From NCBI RefSeq assembly GCF_000789255.1, contig NZ_CP009552.1:992001-1056000 (forward strand): a stretch of 64,000 nucleotides of DNA. The letters run 5' to 3'. A program made the position numbers and the translations under genes. Below are positions 8,565 through 19,280 of this stretch, piece by piece. How positions within the stretch are numbered: the stretch's first letter is position 1; every line of letters begins with the position of its first letter. The DNA is from Geoglobus acetivorans (GTDB taxonomy: Archaea > Halobacteriota > Archaeoglobi > Archaeoglobales > Archaeoglobaceae). Below the pieces are notes generated by a model. The model had not been told where the DNA came from, searched no databases, and saw only the letters and a list, made by a program, of their open reading frames with translations.

Positions 8565-9518
8565 ATAATACACTGCAGACACCAGCCCCACAAGAATGTT
8601 GGACACGTAGGTTATTATCCTCCACAGCCCCGCAACTGCCCCTATCCTGCACGATGCAAAGCTCGAGTAGAGGTAGAAAAAGCCGAACTCGGCTATACCG
8701 CTGCTTCCGGGCGTCAGGGGGACGAGAGACACGATGACAAGTATCGCCTGGGAGGTCAGAGACAGAATCCAGTGAGGCTCGCACGAGAACGCCATTAAAA
8801 GAACAGAGGGAATCAGAAACTCTGACAGCCATATGAAGCCTGTCAGGAGGAAAAGAACAAACGCCATCCGTCTGTTTTTCAGCATTTCTGAAATCGCATT
8901 TCTGAAACTCCAGATTTCTCTTTCCAGTCTCTCGATCAGATCTCCCCTGAATCTCTTTTCGAGAAAGCCGAGAAGTCTCCCTATGCGTTCTGGAGACTTG
9001 AAAAGCTCGTACAGGAATACGAAGAAGAGAATGAGCAGAGCGGTGAATATTATGCCCACTTTCAACCCGAGTCCCACAGCGAATCCCGAAATGGATATCA
9101 TGGCAAGGAGAAATACGGAAAAGAAGAGAGCATCGAGGAACCTTTCAACCATTATGCAGGCTGTGGCGGAACCTGCACTCATTCCTGAGTCAACAAGAAC
9201 CTTGATCCTCACCGGCTCCCCGCCTGCGGAAGAGGGAGTTATTGCTGCCACAAAGTTGCTCGAAAGGACTCCAGCGAAAAGACGGGATATTCTGGCTCTG
9301 TGTTCTAGAACTCTCACAATGACCCACAGTCGAATCGTCCAGAAAATCCAGAAGAACGCGTGAAGGATTAGCGCAATAACAATGAAGCTGAGTTTCGCCC
9401 CTGCGAAATCCTCAACGCTGACATTTCCGATTTTCGTGATTGCCGCAATCGATAGTACTGTTATCGTTACTGCAAGTATCAGCTTTTTAGCTGTTCCATT
9501 CTTTTCACTGCCTTCCAC
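8547..9518 (-). CDS. LPG synthase-type flippase domain membrane protein (UPF0104)
   Basis: 323 residues with about eight membrane helices. Family features are TPSSAGGEPVRIKVLVDSG (about residues 95-113) and LVPLTPGSSGIAEFGFFY near residue 270, the signature of the lysylphosphatidylglycerol-synthase transmembrane domain. Stand-alone archaeal versions are found with glycosyltransferases and are thought to act in lipid or polyprenol-sugar export; that role is inference here. It overlaps the GT2 gene by 40 bases and is the last gene of the ileS-mptE-GT4-GT2 run. Confidence 0.88.
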   Translation of the reverse strand: MEGSEKNGTAKKLILAVTITVLSIAAITKIGNVSVEDFAGAKLSFIVIALILHAFFWIFWTIRLWVIVRVLEHRARISRLFAGVLSSNFVAAITPSSAGGEPVRIKVLVDSGMSAGSATACIMVERFLDALFFSVFLLAMISISGFAVGLGLKVGIIFTALLILFFVFLYELFKSPERIGRLLGFLEKRFRGDLIERLEREIWSFRNAISEMLKNRRMAFVLFLLTGFIWLSEFLIPSVLLMAFSCEPHWILSLTSQAILVIVSLVPLTPGSSGIAEFGFFYLYSSFASCRIGAVAGLWRIITYVSNILVGLVSAVYYLKNKL

Positions 9519-10501
9519 TCGACACCCTTGTTCCTCAGGAAGTTAAAAATTGCGGAAATTGATGCTGCCTGTAGCACAAGTGAATAAACAATGAACCCAA
9601 CAAAAGTCCCGAATCCATCCTTCCCGTAATACAAAAGCAGGGAAGGGAGAGATAGCAGAATGAACGGAATGAACAGAGATGGGAAGAAGGTCAGGGTCAG
9701 TGCCGAAATCCAGGAGGTGACGAATGCGGCATTCCCGGATTTAAGCACGTCAGGAAGATACTTCCAGAGTTCAAGTCCGCCGTAATACCACCTCTTCCTC
9801 TGTTCAAAAAAGTCTCTCCAGGTCAGAGGAGATTGTTCGTAAAAAAACCCGTCCACAAGCTCCGCTTTAAGTCCCTTACAGTGCATCCTTGTTGAGAAGT
9901 CGGCATCCTCGGTCAGTGCATCCTCATTCAACCTGTGCCTGAACAGAGTATCTCCATCAAGAACGCCTATCAGCCCGTTGAACTGCCTGAAACCGGAGTG
10001 TTTGAGAAGAAAGCCGATAAGCCGGTATTCAAACTCCACCGCCCTTGTTGTGCTGTTCACGGGATTGGATATTCGCCGCCTGGCAGAGGCGATGAAGACG
10101 CCATTCCGTACAGCATCAGCACACCTTGGGATAACACCTTCTTCAGGCCGGGAATCCACGTCGAGTATGGCCACAAAATCAGGCTTAAATTTCCTCAGAT
10201 GATCGAGAGCATCGTTTATCGCTCCCGCCCTCTTACCCCTTCTGGTATTCCTGGCAAGAACCTCGAAACCGTACTTTCTGAGCATCCTTGCCCTGTCATC
10301 ACTCTCATCGCCATCGAAAGAGAAAACAATCATGCACTCCATTCCACCAAAATCGAGGTTATTGAGGTATTCAGCACATTCCTGCAGAGTTTCAGCAGGT
10401 TCAAAGACCGAAACGGGAACGATCAGTGCAATTCTTTTCCTCACATCCGATGCTGAATTTTTCGGAATTTTAGTGTTTCGAATGACACCTGACTCCACCA
10501 T
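9479..10501 (-). CDS. Family 2 membrane glycosyltransferase
   Basis: 340 residues. A GT-A fold fills about residues 20-250, with the DxD metal site in AILDVDSRPE, the acceptor motif LTEDADFSTR and the processive-type QRKRW motif in FFEQRKRWYYGG. Three hydrophobic helices follow at the C-terminus (about 260-325). This is the layout of polyprenol-phosphate or polysaccharide GT2 enzymes acting at the cytoplasmic face of the membrane. It follows a GT4 enzyme and overlaps a flippase-like protein, which together suggests a glycolipid or surface-glycan pathway. Confidence 0.9.
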   Translation of the reverse strand: MVESGVIRNTKIPKNSASDVRKRIALIVPVSVFEPAETLQECAEYLNNLDFGGMECMIVFSFDGDESDDRARMLRKYGFEVLARNTRRGKRAGAINDALDHLRKFKPDFVAILDVDSRPEEGVIPRCADAVRNGVFIASARRRISNPVNSTTRAVEFEYRLIGFLLKHSGFRQFNGLIGVLDGDTLFRHRLNEDALTEDADFSTRMHCKGLKAELVDGFFYEQSPLTWRDFFEQRKRWYYGGLELWKYLPDVLKSGNAAFVTSWISALTLTFFPSLFIPFILLSLPSLLLYYGKDGFGTFVGFIVYSLVLQAASISAIFNFLRNKGVEWKAVKRMEQLKS

Positions 10502-10543
10502 CAGGTAAAAGCCGTCTAATTCTTGAGTGTGTCCTGCAGGAGT

Positions 10544-11560
10544 CTAAATGAGAGACATATACAGCTTCTCCACCTTTCTGGCGATTATGCTCCAGTCGTG
10601 CATCTCCGCAAATTTTCTGCCCCTCTTTCCAGCCTTAACGACTGTCATGTCATCCAGATTTTCAATGATTTCCCTGAGTTCCAGCTCATTGCGGAAAACA
10701 AAACCACCATGACTGGCAACATATCTAACCCCTGGAGTGCTGTACGCTATTACCGGAGTGCCGGACGCCATTGCTTCGAGGAGAACGATGCCAAACGCCT
10801 CGAGCCTGGTTTTTGATGGCAGAACCAGAGCTTTTGCTCTCCCCATCAGCCCCACCAGTTCCGAATAACCAATCCTTCCAAGAAAAGTTGCATCAACATT
10901 TTTCTTCCCGGCAAGAGATTTGAAATACTCCCTGTCCTCGCCATCGCCCGCAACAACCAGTTTCACTCCTGATCCCTCAAGAGCATTCAGCAGTGTTCCG
11001 AGACCCTTGTATTCCACAAGCCTCCCTGCATAGAGGATGAAGTCCTCCTTCTCCTTAGAGTAGGCAAAGTCATTCACCCAGATGCCGTTCGGGATGACGT
11101 GCAGTTTTTCAGCATATTCCTTCAGGACAGGCGAGGTCAATGCGTAATCAAGGGTTGTTGCAATTACCGCATCGGCTTTATCGAGAATGTCCCTCGTTAT
11201 CTTCCAGTTTACATTCTCGCTCATTGATGCAAAAAATCGAGGCATGGTGTAACCGGAAACCCTGTTCGGGACCTCAACATCGTTGTGATATGTTACAACA
11301 AAAGGGCCTTCGTCAGCATACATGCGGGCAAAAAAGGGGCTTGGAATGTGAGCGTGATACACATCTGCCTCAACATTCACCTTCTGCAGGGGGATGGGAG
11401 AATACGGCACGGGAATGCTCTTCAGAACGACCTCTCCCGAGTTTGATGAAATCGTTATTACCTCGTGCCTGAACTTCAGTGCCTTTGAAAGGTTTTTCAC
11501 ATGGATTTCAACTCCCCCAATGTGAGGATATGCATAGGGAGTGATCTGAGCAATTTTCAA
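10544..11560 (-). CDS. Family 4 glycosyltransferase (GT-B fold)
   Basis: 338 residues. The N-terminal glycine loop is YPHIGGVEIHVKNL (about residues 12-25). The C-terminal nucleotide-sugar half carries YAGRLVEYKGLGTLLNAL and the E-x7-E motif EAFGIVLLEAMASGTPVIA near residue 265. These are soluble or peripheral retaining enzymes using GDP- or UDP-sugars. It overlaps mptE by four bases and lies 42 bases upstream of the GT2 gene. Sugar donor and acceptor cannot be deduced. Confidence 0.92.
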   Translation of the reverse strand: MKIAQITPYAYPHIGGVEIHVKNLSKALKFRHEVITISSNSGEVVLKSIPVPYSPIPLQKVNVEADVYHAHIPSPFFARMYADEGPFVVTYHNDVEVPNRVSGYTMPRFFASMSENVNWKITRDILDKADAVIATTLDYALTSPVLKEYAEKLHVIPNGIWVNDFAYSKEKEDFILYAGRLVEYKGLGTLLNALEGSGVKLVVAGDGEDREYFKSLAGKKNVDATFLGRIGYSELVGLMGRAKALVLPSKTRLEAFGIVLLEAMASGTPVIAYSTPGVRYVASHGGFVFRNELELREIIENLDDMTVVKAGKRGRKFAEMHDWSIIARKVEKLYMSLI

Positions 11561-12174
11561 ATCAGACCCTCTTTTTCAAGGATTTTTCTGGCCCATACAA
11601 GTTTCCTCCCCTTGATCCCTTCGGCACTGAAGTCAAATCCGTGCAGGGTTATTTTTTCAGCACCAAACCTCTTTGCGATTATCGCAGCCCTGTCTCCATC
11701 TGTAAACCCCCCAAAGTTATAGACTCTGTCGAAAGGCACATTCTGGGTCGTGCCGACAAATCTCCTCACCCTCGGAACCACCTCTCTGATTCGATCCATG
11801 TTATCCCCGTGAGCATGAAGAACGAGCAGTGTACCGTTTTCCTCGAGGGAAATCAGGAGACTGGCAGATTCCTCCATGTCGGTTACGTGAACATCCGGAG
11901 TTCTGTCCGACAACCCCAGCCACTTCACAATGGCCTTTCCCGCCGTTATGATTACCTCGCCGTCTATCTCGCTGTCCACCGCCCCACCAACAACCACAAC
12001 ATCCCTGCCTTCAATTTTCTCTCTGAGAGACTCTGCGTCGAGCAGCTTGTCCTTTCCAAGCTCATGCATCAATCTTGCAGCTTTCGCATCACCCTCGGCA
12101 GAAAAATTAAAGTCAGACAGGATTTGCCTGTACAGTTCAAACCATTCCTCAGGCCTCATACCTCTCAATGCCAA
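11557..12174 (-). CDS. mptE: 6-hydroxymethyl-7,8-dihydropterin pyrophosphokinase, MptE type
   Basis: 205 residues. MptE transfers pyrophosphate from ATP to 6-hydroxymethyl-dihydropterin in tetrahydromethanopterin synthesis. Family signatures are the DVVVVGGAVDSEID segment, VHVTDMEES (metal-binding Asp/Glu) and LHAHGDN near residue 120, followed by FGGFTDGDRA. It replaces bacterial FolK in methanogens and Archaeoglobales. The ATG at 12174 overlaps the end of ileS by 26 bases; a second ATG at 12159 is an alternative. Beta-RFAP synthase of the same cofactor pathway lies at 28308-29246. Confidence 0.9.
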   Translation of the reverse strand: MALRGMRPEEWFELYRQILSDFNFSAEGDAKAARLMHELGKDKLLDAESLREKIEGRDVVVVGGAVDSEIDGEVIITAGKAIVKWLGLSDRTPDVHVTDMEESASLLISLEENGTLLVLHAHGDNMDRIREVVPRVRRFVGTTQNVPFDRVYNFGGFTDGDRAAIIAKRFGAEKITLHGFDFSAEGIKGRKLVWARKILEKEGLI

Positions 12175-15100
12175 TCTTTATCGTTCTTCCATCAATGTCC
12201 CACTCCCTGACGTAGCCCTCTGCCCTGCCAAAGACCATTTCCCTAGATCTCGTTTCCTCCTTAACGTAACCAACCCATCCCTCAAGCTCGTCAGGGCTCA
12301 AATCAATATACGTCCTGATGAACTCATCCACCTCGAGGTCCATCTCCTTCCTCATTTCCTGAATTCTCCTGACCACTTCCCTGGCGAAAGCCTCTCTCTT
12401 CAGTTCCTCATCAATTACAGTGTAGAGATAAACCGTTCCCCTGCCAAACTCCGCCACCTCGTAACCTTCCTGGGATTTGTAAGATACCTCAAGGGCCTCA
12501 CTAACCTTCAACAGGGTACCATCAAACTGAATCTCGCCGTTTTTGACAATCTCTCTCAGCTCATCCTGGGACAGAGAGCTTACATACTTTGCAAAATCGC
12601 CCACCCTGTCCTTCAGTACCGGTCCGAGTTTTCTGAAGTTCGGTTTTGCAACAACAATCTTTTCGAATTCCTCCACATGCTCAACTTCCTTGACATTGCA
12701 CTGGTTGAGTATTATCTCCCTCAGTGCCTCAACGGCCTTTCTGACACTCTCATCCCCCTCAACGACCAGCTTTCTCAGTGGCCACCTCAGCTTGATTCCG
12801 GCTTTCTGCCTTGCGTTATAGCTCGCCTCGCTCACGTCCCTCACGATGGCCATCATCTCATCCAGCTCATCGTTTATCCAGCTCTCATCGGCATGCGGAT
12901 ACTCTTCGAAGAAAACCGACTCCTCTCCTTTGCCGAACTTTCTGACAAAGTTCTGATAGATGTACTCAGAGATGAAGGGTGCGACAGGAGATACCGCAAG
13001 AGTCGTCCTCTTGACGACCCTGAACATCGTTGCATAGGCAGAAATCTTTGCAGGGCTGTCCTTCTCCTCCCATACCCTTCTTCTGACAAGCTGCACATAC
13101 CATCTGCTGAAGTCCTCGACAACGAATCTGGAGAACTCCTTGACAAGCCTGTGAAGCTGGTAATTCTCGAGTGCATCTCGAGCAGTTTTCACGAACCTTT
13201 CCAGCCTTGAAAGGATCCACCTGTCCTCCACTCTCAGCTCGGTGCTCTCAACATCGACTTCCCTGAAATCGTCAAGCTCCATGTATGTGTGGGCAAACCT
13301 CACAGCATTCCAGAAGATGTTCAGCACCCTGAGGTAATTTTCAGCTTCATTCCAGCTGAACTTCAGATCCTCCCAGAGTGCAGATGAGAGGACATACAGT
13401 CTGAAGCCGTCAACACCTATCTTCTCAACCACCTTCTCAGGTTCAACCACATTGCCCAGACTCTTGCTCATCTTCCTGCCCTTCTCATCGAGAGTGAAGC
13501 CGTGCATCAGCACCGTTTTGTACGGAGCCTTTCCAAAGGCAATGACGCTTGTACCAAGCTGTGAATAGAACCAGCCTCTCGTCTGATCGTGGCCCTCCGT
13601 GATGAAGTCAGCGGGCCAGAGCTTTTCAAACATCTCACGCTCAAAGGGATAGCTGAGAGTCCCCCAGCTCGCAACTCCGCTGTCGAACCAGACATCAAAC
13701 ACATCCTCAACTCTTCTCATTGTCCCTCCGCATTCGCACTCAAAGGTAACCGCATCTATTCTGGGTCTGTGAAGGTCAAGGTCTTCCTTCCAGTCAATCT
13801 CGTTTATATCTCCAACAACCTTTTCCTTACCGCACTTTTCACAGATCCATACCGGGATCGGAATCCCCCAGTATCTCTGCCTGCTTATGCACCAGTCCCT
13901 TGCGTTGCTCACCCAGTCTCTGAATCTCGCCATTCCCGCCCAGTCCGGAATCCACCTTACACCATCCACTTCCTCAAGCATTCTGTCCCTGACCTCGCTG
14001 ACCTTCAAAAACCACTGTTCAGTGGCTCTGTAAATTATGGGAGTCTTGCACCTCCAGCAGTGTCCATAGCGGTGTGTGATCTTTTCCTCGGCAAGCAAAA
14101 GACCCTTGTTCCTCAGATCCTCAATTATGACCTTGTTGGCCTCTTTCACATTCAACCCAGCATACTTGCCTGCCTCCTCCCTGTAAACGCCCCGGTCATC
14201 AACAGGATTGAACACCTCAAGCCCCTGCTTCATGCCCAGCTCGTAATCCTCAAGACCGTGTCCCGGTGCAACGTGGACGCATCCCGTATTTTCGGCTGAG
14301 ACGAAATCGGCCATGAAGACCTGATGTTTCTTTTCCTTCTGCACAGGCACCTCATCAGCCAGGGGATGCTCATATTCCAGCCCAACCAGGTCCTCTCCAA
14401 GCTTGGTCTCAATTATCTCCCAGAGTTCGTAACCTCCCTTCCTGAGAATATCCTCCGCAAGCTCCTTTGCCATGATGAGGTACTCTATCCTCCCCTCCCT
14501 GTAGGCCTTGATGAGAGCATATTCAAGGGAGGGATGGACGGCAACGGCCATGTTTGCCGGCAGGGTCCAGGGAGTTGTGGTCCAGATGACAATGAACGTG
14601 CTGTCCTCGCCCCTGATGGGGAACTTGACATATATGGAAGGGTCAGTCTCCTCCCAGTACTCAACCTCAGCATCGGCCAGTGCGGTTTCACACCTCGGAC
14701 ACCAGTTCACGACCATCAGCTTTCTCTCGAGAAGGCCCTTTTCATGGGCTTTTTTGACGGTCCACCATGCAGAGTTTATGTATTCGGCTTTGATTGTCAT
14801 GTAGGGATTTTCCCAGTCCATCCACACGCCCAGCCTTTTGAACTGTTCAGTCATAGCGTCCCTGTTCTCTATGGCATATTTCATGCATTTTTCAACGAAC
14901 TTCTCTATTCCATAGCGCTCAATCTCCTTTTTTTCCCTGATTCCGAGCTCCTGTTCAACCTTGACCTCGATTGGCAAACCGTGCATGTCCCATCCGGGCC
15001 TGTCTGTAACCCTGTACCTCTGCATTCTCCTGAACCTCAGCACGGTATCCTTGATAACCTTGTTCCACGCAGTTCCGAGGTGAATCCTTCCAGTTGTGTA

Positions 15101-15235
15101 TGGGGGACCATCAACAAAGAAAAACGGCTTTTTTCCCCTCTCCTTAGCCTTCTGATAAATCTTATTTTCATTCCAGAAATTATTCACCCAGTTCTCCACA
15201 TCCCTGAAGGAGTAAACATTAGTGAAGAGCGTCAT
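12149..15235 (-). CDS. ileS: Isoleucyl-tRNA synthetase
   Basis: 1028 residues, normal for the class I archaeal/eukaryotic-type enzyme. The HIGH motif appears as GRIHLGTAWNK (about residues 50-60) and KMSKS as GRKMSKSLGN (about residue 590), with the CP1 editing domain between. Cys motifs CPRCET and CEKCGKE are seen. The C-terminal anticodon-binding region contains RWPLRKLVVEGD. It is the promoter-proximal gene of the run ileS-mptE-GT4-GT2-UPF0104. An AT-rich TATA candidate overlaps the 3' end of the neighbouring regulator gene. Confidence 0.97.
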   Translation of the reverse strand: MTLFTNVYSFRDVENWVNNFWNENKIYQKAKERGKKPFFFVDGPPYTTGRIHLGTAWNKVIKDTVLRFRRMQRYRVTDRPGWDMHGLPIEVKVEQELGIREKKEIERYGIEKFVEKCMKYAIENRDAMTEQFKRLGVWMDWENPYMTIKAEYINSAWWTVKKAHEKGLLERKLMVVNWCPRCETALADAEVEYWEETDPSIYVKFPIRGEDSTFIVIWTTTPWTLPANMAVAVHPSLEYALIKAYREGRIEYLIMAKELAEDILRKGGYELWEIIETKLGEDLVGLEYEHPLADEVPVQKEKKHQVFMADFVSAENTGCVHVAPGHGLEDYELGMKQGLEVFNPVDDRGVYREEAGKYAGLNVKEANKVIIEDLRNKGLLLAEEKITHRYGHCWRCKTPIIYRATEQWFLKVSEVRDRMLEEVDGVRWIPDWAGMARFRDWVSNARDWCISRQRYWGIPIPVWICEKCGKEKVVGDINEIDWKEDLDLHRPRIDAVTFECECGGTMRRVEDVFDVWFDSGVASWGTLSYPFEREMFEKLWPADFITEGHDQTRGWFYSQLGTSVIAFGKAPYKTVLMHGFTLDEKGRKMSKSLGNVVEPEKVVEKIGVDGFRLYVLSSALWEDLKFSWNEAENYLRVLNIFWNAVRFAHTYMELDDFREVDVESTELRVEDRWILSRLERFVKTARDALENYQLHRLVKEFSRFVVEDFSRWYVQLVRRRVWEEKDSPAKISAYATMFRVVKRTTLAVSPVAPFISEYIYQNFVRKFGKGEESVFFEEYPHADESWINDELDEMMAIVRDVSEASYNARQKAGIKLRWPLRKLVVEGDESVRKAVEALREIILNQCNVKEVEHVEEFEKIVVAKPNFRKLGPVLKDRVGDFAKYVSSLSQDELREIVKNGEIQFDGTLLKVSEALEVSYKSQEGYEVAEFGRGTVYLYTVIDEELKREAFAREVVRRIQEMRKEMDLEVDEFIRTYIDLSPDELEGWVGYVKEETRSREMVFGRAEGYVREWDIDGRTIKIGIERYEA

Positions 15236-15267
15236 GTTGGAATGACTGGTTGCTTGATTAAAATAAT

Positions 15268-16305
15268 TTATTGGTTCTCCCCCTCAACCAGCCTGTAGCC
15301 GGGAAGGAACTCAATCATACCCACAAACCATCTGGAGTTCAGCAATTCCTGCAATTTTTTCACCCCGTTTTTGTACAGGCAATCTCTGAGAGCAAAGCAT
15401 TCGTATCTCTCCCACCTCAGATGATATGCCTGCAATCCGTATTTTTCAGCCACATACCTGAGCAGAATGCCGGCATCAGCATCGCCATTCGCAATTCGGT
15501 AAGCCACATCCTCATGAGTCCTGCACTCGTATTCAAGACCCCTGATCGACGCTTCACGAATTCCAAAAGTTCTGGCATACCTCTCAAACAGAGACCGGGC
15601 GAGTTCTCTCGTTCCAGAGCCAAGGTTTCTCGCTGCAAACCTGAGTTTACCTTCAAGAATCTTTCTTATGCCGTCTTCCAGTCCAGCAATACCCGAATCC
15701 CGCCGGAATGCAAAAACAAGTTCCCTCTCGAATCCGCCCAGTCGGACGACCCTGTCGAGAAGCCAGAACTTCTCAAGGAACGGAATGTTGTACTCTCCGC
15801 TTTCAGCATCATACAGATGGCAGCATGCCACGTCCGCCTCATTCAGGGTCAGCATGGCAAGCGCCATTCCCGAGCCGGGTGAAATGCTTTCCACATTCTC
15901 CTCACCGGCAAGCCTGTCAACAACCATCGCAAACAGAGGGTCGTTGCTGTATGCGATGAAGACAGACTCGGAGTGTCTTTCAGCCATAACTGTTCTTTTT
16001 TCAAGGTCCATTTTCGCCTTCATGTAAACAGCAAGCAGCCTATCACCAAAAGCCGTGAGGTGCGCACCTCCTCCACTCCTCCCGCCTCTCCTGGTCTCAA
16101 CCACCTTTCTTCCAGAGATTCTCTCGATTCTGGAGAGTATTTCCCACGCTTTTGAATAGGGAATGCCGAGCGAGTGTGATGCTGAGAGAATTGAGCCTTT
16201 CTCCTTTATAGCCCTCAAAAGTTCGGCCGCATCGCTGTCAGCAACCTTTTTCCCATCATATTCAAGAAAAATCTCGATTCTGGGTGTTACGGTTCCGAAG
16301 TCCAT
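15268..16305 (-). CDS. ModE-type HTH regulator fused to a PBP-like ligand-binding domain
   Basis: About 345 residues. The N-terminal winged helix is the ModE/LysR type (AELLRAIKEKGSILSASHSL, then SYSKAWEIL-like helix, ERISGRKVVETRRGG). The C-terminal 220 residues resemble a periplasmic-binding-protein fold, as in the PBP_like family (GSGTRELARSLFERYA; VAYRIANGDADAGIL). It is divergent from wtpABC with a ModE-like palindrome between, so it probably represses or tunes that operon in response to molybdate or tungstate. I prefer the ATG at 16305 because a TATA-like TTTTAAATTT sits about 25 bases upstream; a GTG at 16320 is also in frame. Confidence 0.87.
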   Translation of the reverse strand: MDFGTVTPRIEIFLEYDGKKVADSDAAELLRAIKEKGSILSASHSLGIPYSKAWEILSRIERISGRKVVETRRGGRSGGGAHLTAFGDRLLAVYMKAKMDLEKRTVMAERHSESVFIAYSNDPLFAMVVDRLAGEENVESISPGSGMALAMLTLNEADVACCHLYDAESGEYNIPFLEKFWLLDRVVRLGGFERELVFAFRRDSGIAGLEDGIRKILEGKLRFAARNLGSGTRELARSLFERYARTFGIREASIRGLEYECRTHEDVAYRIANGDADAGILLRYVAEKYGLQAYHLRWERYECFALRDCLYKNGVKKLQELLNSRWFVGMIEFLPGYRLVEGENQ

Positions 16306-16330
16306 GACATCTTTTTTCACCGAAATTTAA

Positions 16331-17427
<1,097 letters not shown>

Positions 17428-17428
<1 letters not shown>

Positions 17429-17441
17429 TTTTTTATTTTTT
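17428..17441 (+). terminator. T-rich run between wtpA and wtpB (possible attenuator)
   Basis: Two T-tracts (TTTTTT and TTTTTT separated by TA) directly after the wtpA stop. U-runs are typical archaeal termination signals. Here one would act as a partial terminator inside the operon, because wtpB and wtpC have no other clear promoter. Confidence 0.35.
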
Positions 17442-17462
17442 AACCAGCCAGACAGTGGTAAC

Positions 17463-18206
17463 ATGAGGGACTACGTAAATTCATTCTTCGCCCTCATCGG
17501 AAGCTTCATAGTAATCTACATCGCTCTGCCAATCGGTACGCTCATCGGAAAACAGATGCTCAATTTCGGAGCGCTTTTAAAGGCTCTGCAGGATGAGACG
17601 GTTCTTGAAGCCCTGAGAAACTCACTGATGACCTCGACCATCACGGCAGTTATCGCACTTCTGCTTGGAGTTCCCCTCGGATATATTCTTGCGAGAAAGG
17701 AGTTCAGGGGGAAAAGCATAATCCAGGGAGTTGTGGATGTTCCCATTGTCATACCCCACTCAGTCGTCGGAATCATGCTTCTCGTAACCTTTTCCAGCAA
17801 AATTCTCGACAGCTATCTCGGAATAGTCATGGTAATGCTGTTCGTCTCTGCCTCATTCACAATAAACTCTTCGAGAGATGGATTCAGGGCTGTTGACGAG
17901 AAGCTTGAGCACGTGGCGAGAACACTCGGGGCGAGCAAGCTGAAATCGTTTTTCACCGTCTCGCTACCGATAGCCATGCCCGCAATACTGAGCGGCGCAA
18001 TAATGACGTGGGCCAGAGCAATAAGCGAGGTCGGGGCAATACTGATAGTCGCATACTATCCCAAAACGGCCCAGATACTCGTCATGGAATACTTCAACAA
18101 TTACGGTCTGAAGGCCTCACAGCCGGTATCGGTGATTCTGATCATCATCAGTCTCGGTGTCTTCATCTCTCTGAGATGGCTCATAGGGAGGTCGAACAAT
18201 GCTTGA
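17463..18206 (+). CDS. wtpB: Tungstate/molybdate ABC transporter permease WtpB
   Basis: 247 residues from the ATG at 17463. The upstream GTG/ATG extension would start inside the T-rich run and lacks a ribosome site. There are about six membrane helices. The EAA loop is [21 protein letters not shown] with the conserved EAA-like glycine, contacting the ATPase. It is homologous to ModB. It overlaps wtpC by eight bases. Confidence 0.93.
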   Translation: MRDYVNSFFALIGSFIVIYIALPIGTLIGKQMLNFGALLKALQDETVLEALRNSLMTSTITAVIALLLGVPLGYILARKEFRGKSIIQGVVDVPIVIPHSVVGIMLLVTFSSKILDSYLGIVMVMLFVSASFTINSSRDGFRAVDEKLEHVARTLGASKLKSFFTVSLPIAMPAILSGAIMTWARAISEVGAILIVAYYPKTAQILVMEYFNNYGLKASQPVSVILIIISLGVFISLRWLIGRSNNA

Positions 18207-19233
18207 AGTGAAAAACCTGAGCAAGAGCTGGATGGAATTCGAACTGAGAAATATATGCCTGAAGGTTGAAAAGCAGGAATATTTCGTGATTCTGGGTCCG
18301 AGTGGTGCGGGGAAAACGCTGCTGCTCGAGACCATAGCCGGGATATTCGTTCCCGATCAGGGGAGGATCCTTCTCAGCGGGGAGGATATAACCGAACTTC
18401 CGCCGGAAAAAAGAGGAATTGCATACATCCCTCAGAATTACGCCCTTTTCCCTCACCTCAATGTTCACGATAACATAGCCTTCGGACTGAAACTGAGAAA
18501 AACGCCCAGAAACGAAATGGAGCGAAAAATCGCAGAAATATCGGAAGTGCTTGGAATCTCTCACCTGCTGAAGAGGAATCCAAAAACCCTGAGCGGCGGG
18601 GAACAGCAGAGGGTTGCAATAGCGAGAGCGCTTGTGTTACGGCCAGAAATACTTTTGCTTGATGAACCGTTCTCAAATCTCGACGTGGAAACAAGAAACA
18701 GACTTATTGCTGAAATGAAGGAGTGGAAGAAAGAACTTGAATTCACGGCACTGCATGTAACCCATTCATTTGAGGAGGCGATCAGTCTCGGAGACAAAAT
18801 CGGAGTGATGGTCGATGGAAGGCTCGAACAGGTAGGAGATGTCAAGGAGGTCTTTTCCAGGCCCAAAAACGAAAGGATTGCCAGATTTCTCGGTTTTGAG
18901 AACATAATCGAGGGGCATGCCTCGGAAAAGGTCCTCATAATAAATGGCACCGAGATCGAGCTGCCATTTGAGGCCGACGGTCGCATAAGGGTGGGGATAA
19001 GACCTGAAGACATAATCATCTCCCGCGATGCGGTCAGAACATCTGCCAGAAATGTGCTGAAAGCGAAAGTGAAGAGCATTGAGGAGACCGGTGCATTGGT
19101 CAAGCTCACACTCGATGCCGGGGATGTCGAGCTGAGGGCATACATCACCAGATCGTCGTTACTCGAAATGGGGATAAAGAGAGATGAAGAGATTTATGTC
19201 AGCTTTAAGGCATCAGCAATACACATATTCTGA
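18199..19233 (+). CDS. wtpC: Tungstate/molybdate ABC transporter ATPase WtpC
   Basis: 344 residues. Walker A is [12 protein letters not shown] (about residues 34-45), the signature is [15 protein letters not shown], Walker B is [12 protein letters not shown] and the switch is [11 protein letters not shown]-terminal TOBE/MOP-like regulatory domain fills about 250-344 ([27 protein letters not shown]). Such domains can bind oxyanion and inhibit transport. A good ribosome site GGGAGGT lies 6-8 bases before the ATG, within wtpB. A T-run follows the stop. Confidence 0.95.
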   Translation: MLEVKNLSKSWMEFELRNICLKVEKQEYFVILGPSGAGKTLLLETIAGIFVPDQGRILLSGEDITELPPEKRGIAYIPQNYALFPHLNVHDNIAFGLKLRKTPRNEMERKIAEISEVLGISHLLKRNPKTLSGGEQQRVAIARALVLRPEILLLDEPFSNLDVETRNRLIAEMKEWKKELEFTALHVTHSFEEAISLGDKIGVMVDGRLEQVGDVKEVFSRPKNERIARFLGFENIIEGHASEKVLIINGTEIELPFEADGRIRVGIRPEDIIISRDAVRTSARNVLKAKVKSIEETGALVKLTLDAGDVELRAYITRSSLLEMGIKRDEEIYVSFKASAIHIF

Positions 19234-19250
19234 GATTTTTTCATGACAAG

Positions 19251-19260
19251 TTTTATATTT
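19251..19260 (+). promoter_or_regulatory. TATA box of the Fe-S protein gene at 19281
   Basis: TTTTATATTT centred about 26 bases before the ATG, separated from wtpC by a T-run. Confidence 0.5.
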
Positions 19261-19280
19261 GTTTAATCCGGTAAAACTCC

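Noticed and set aside
11930-13210. Long plus-strand ORF of 426 codons opposite ileS
   Set aside because: Antisense of a well-conserved synthetase, Leu/Ser-rich composition without domain features.
14324-15298. Plus-strand 324-codon ORF opposite ileS
   Set aside because: Antisense shadow; no promoter or ribosome site and unlikely amino-acid composition.
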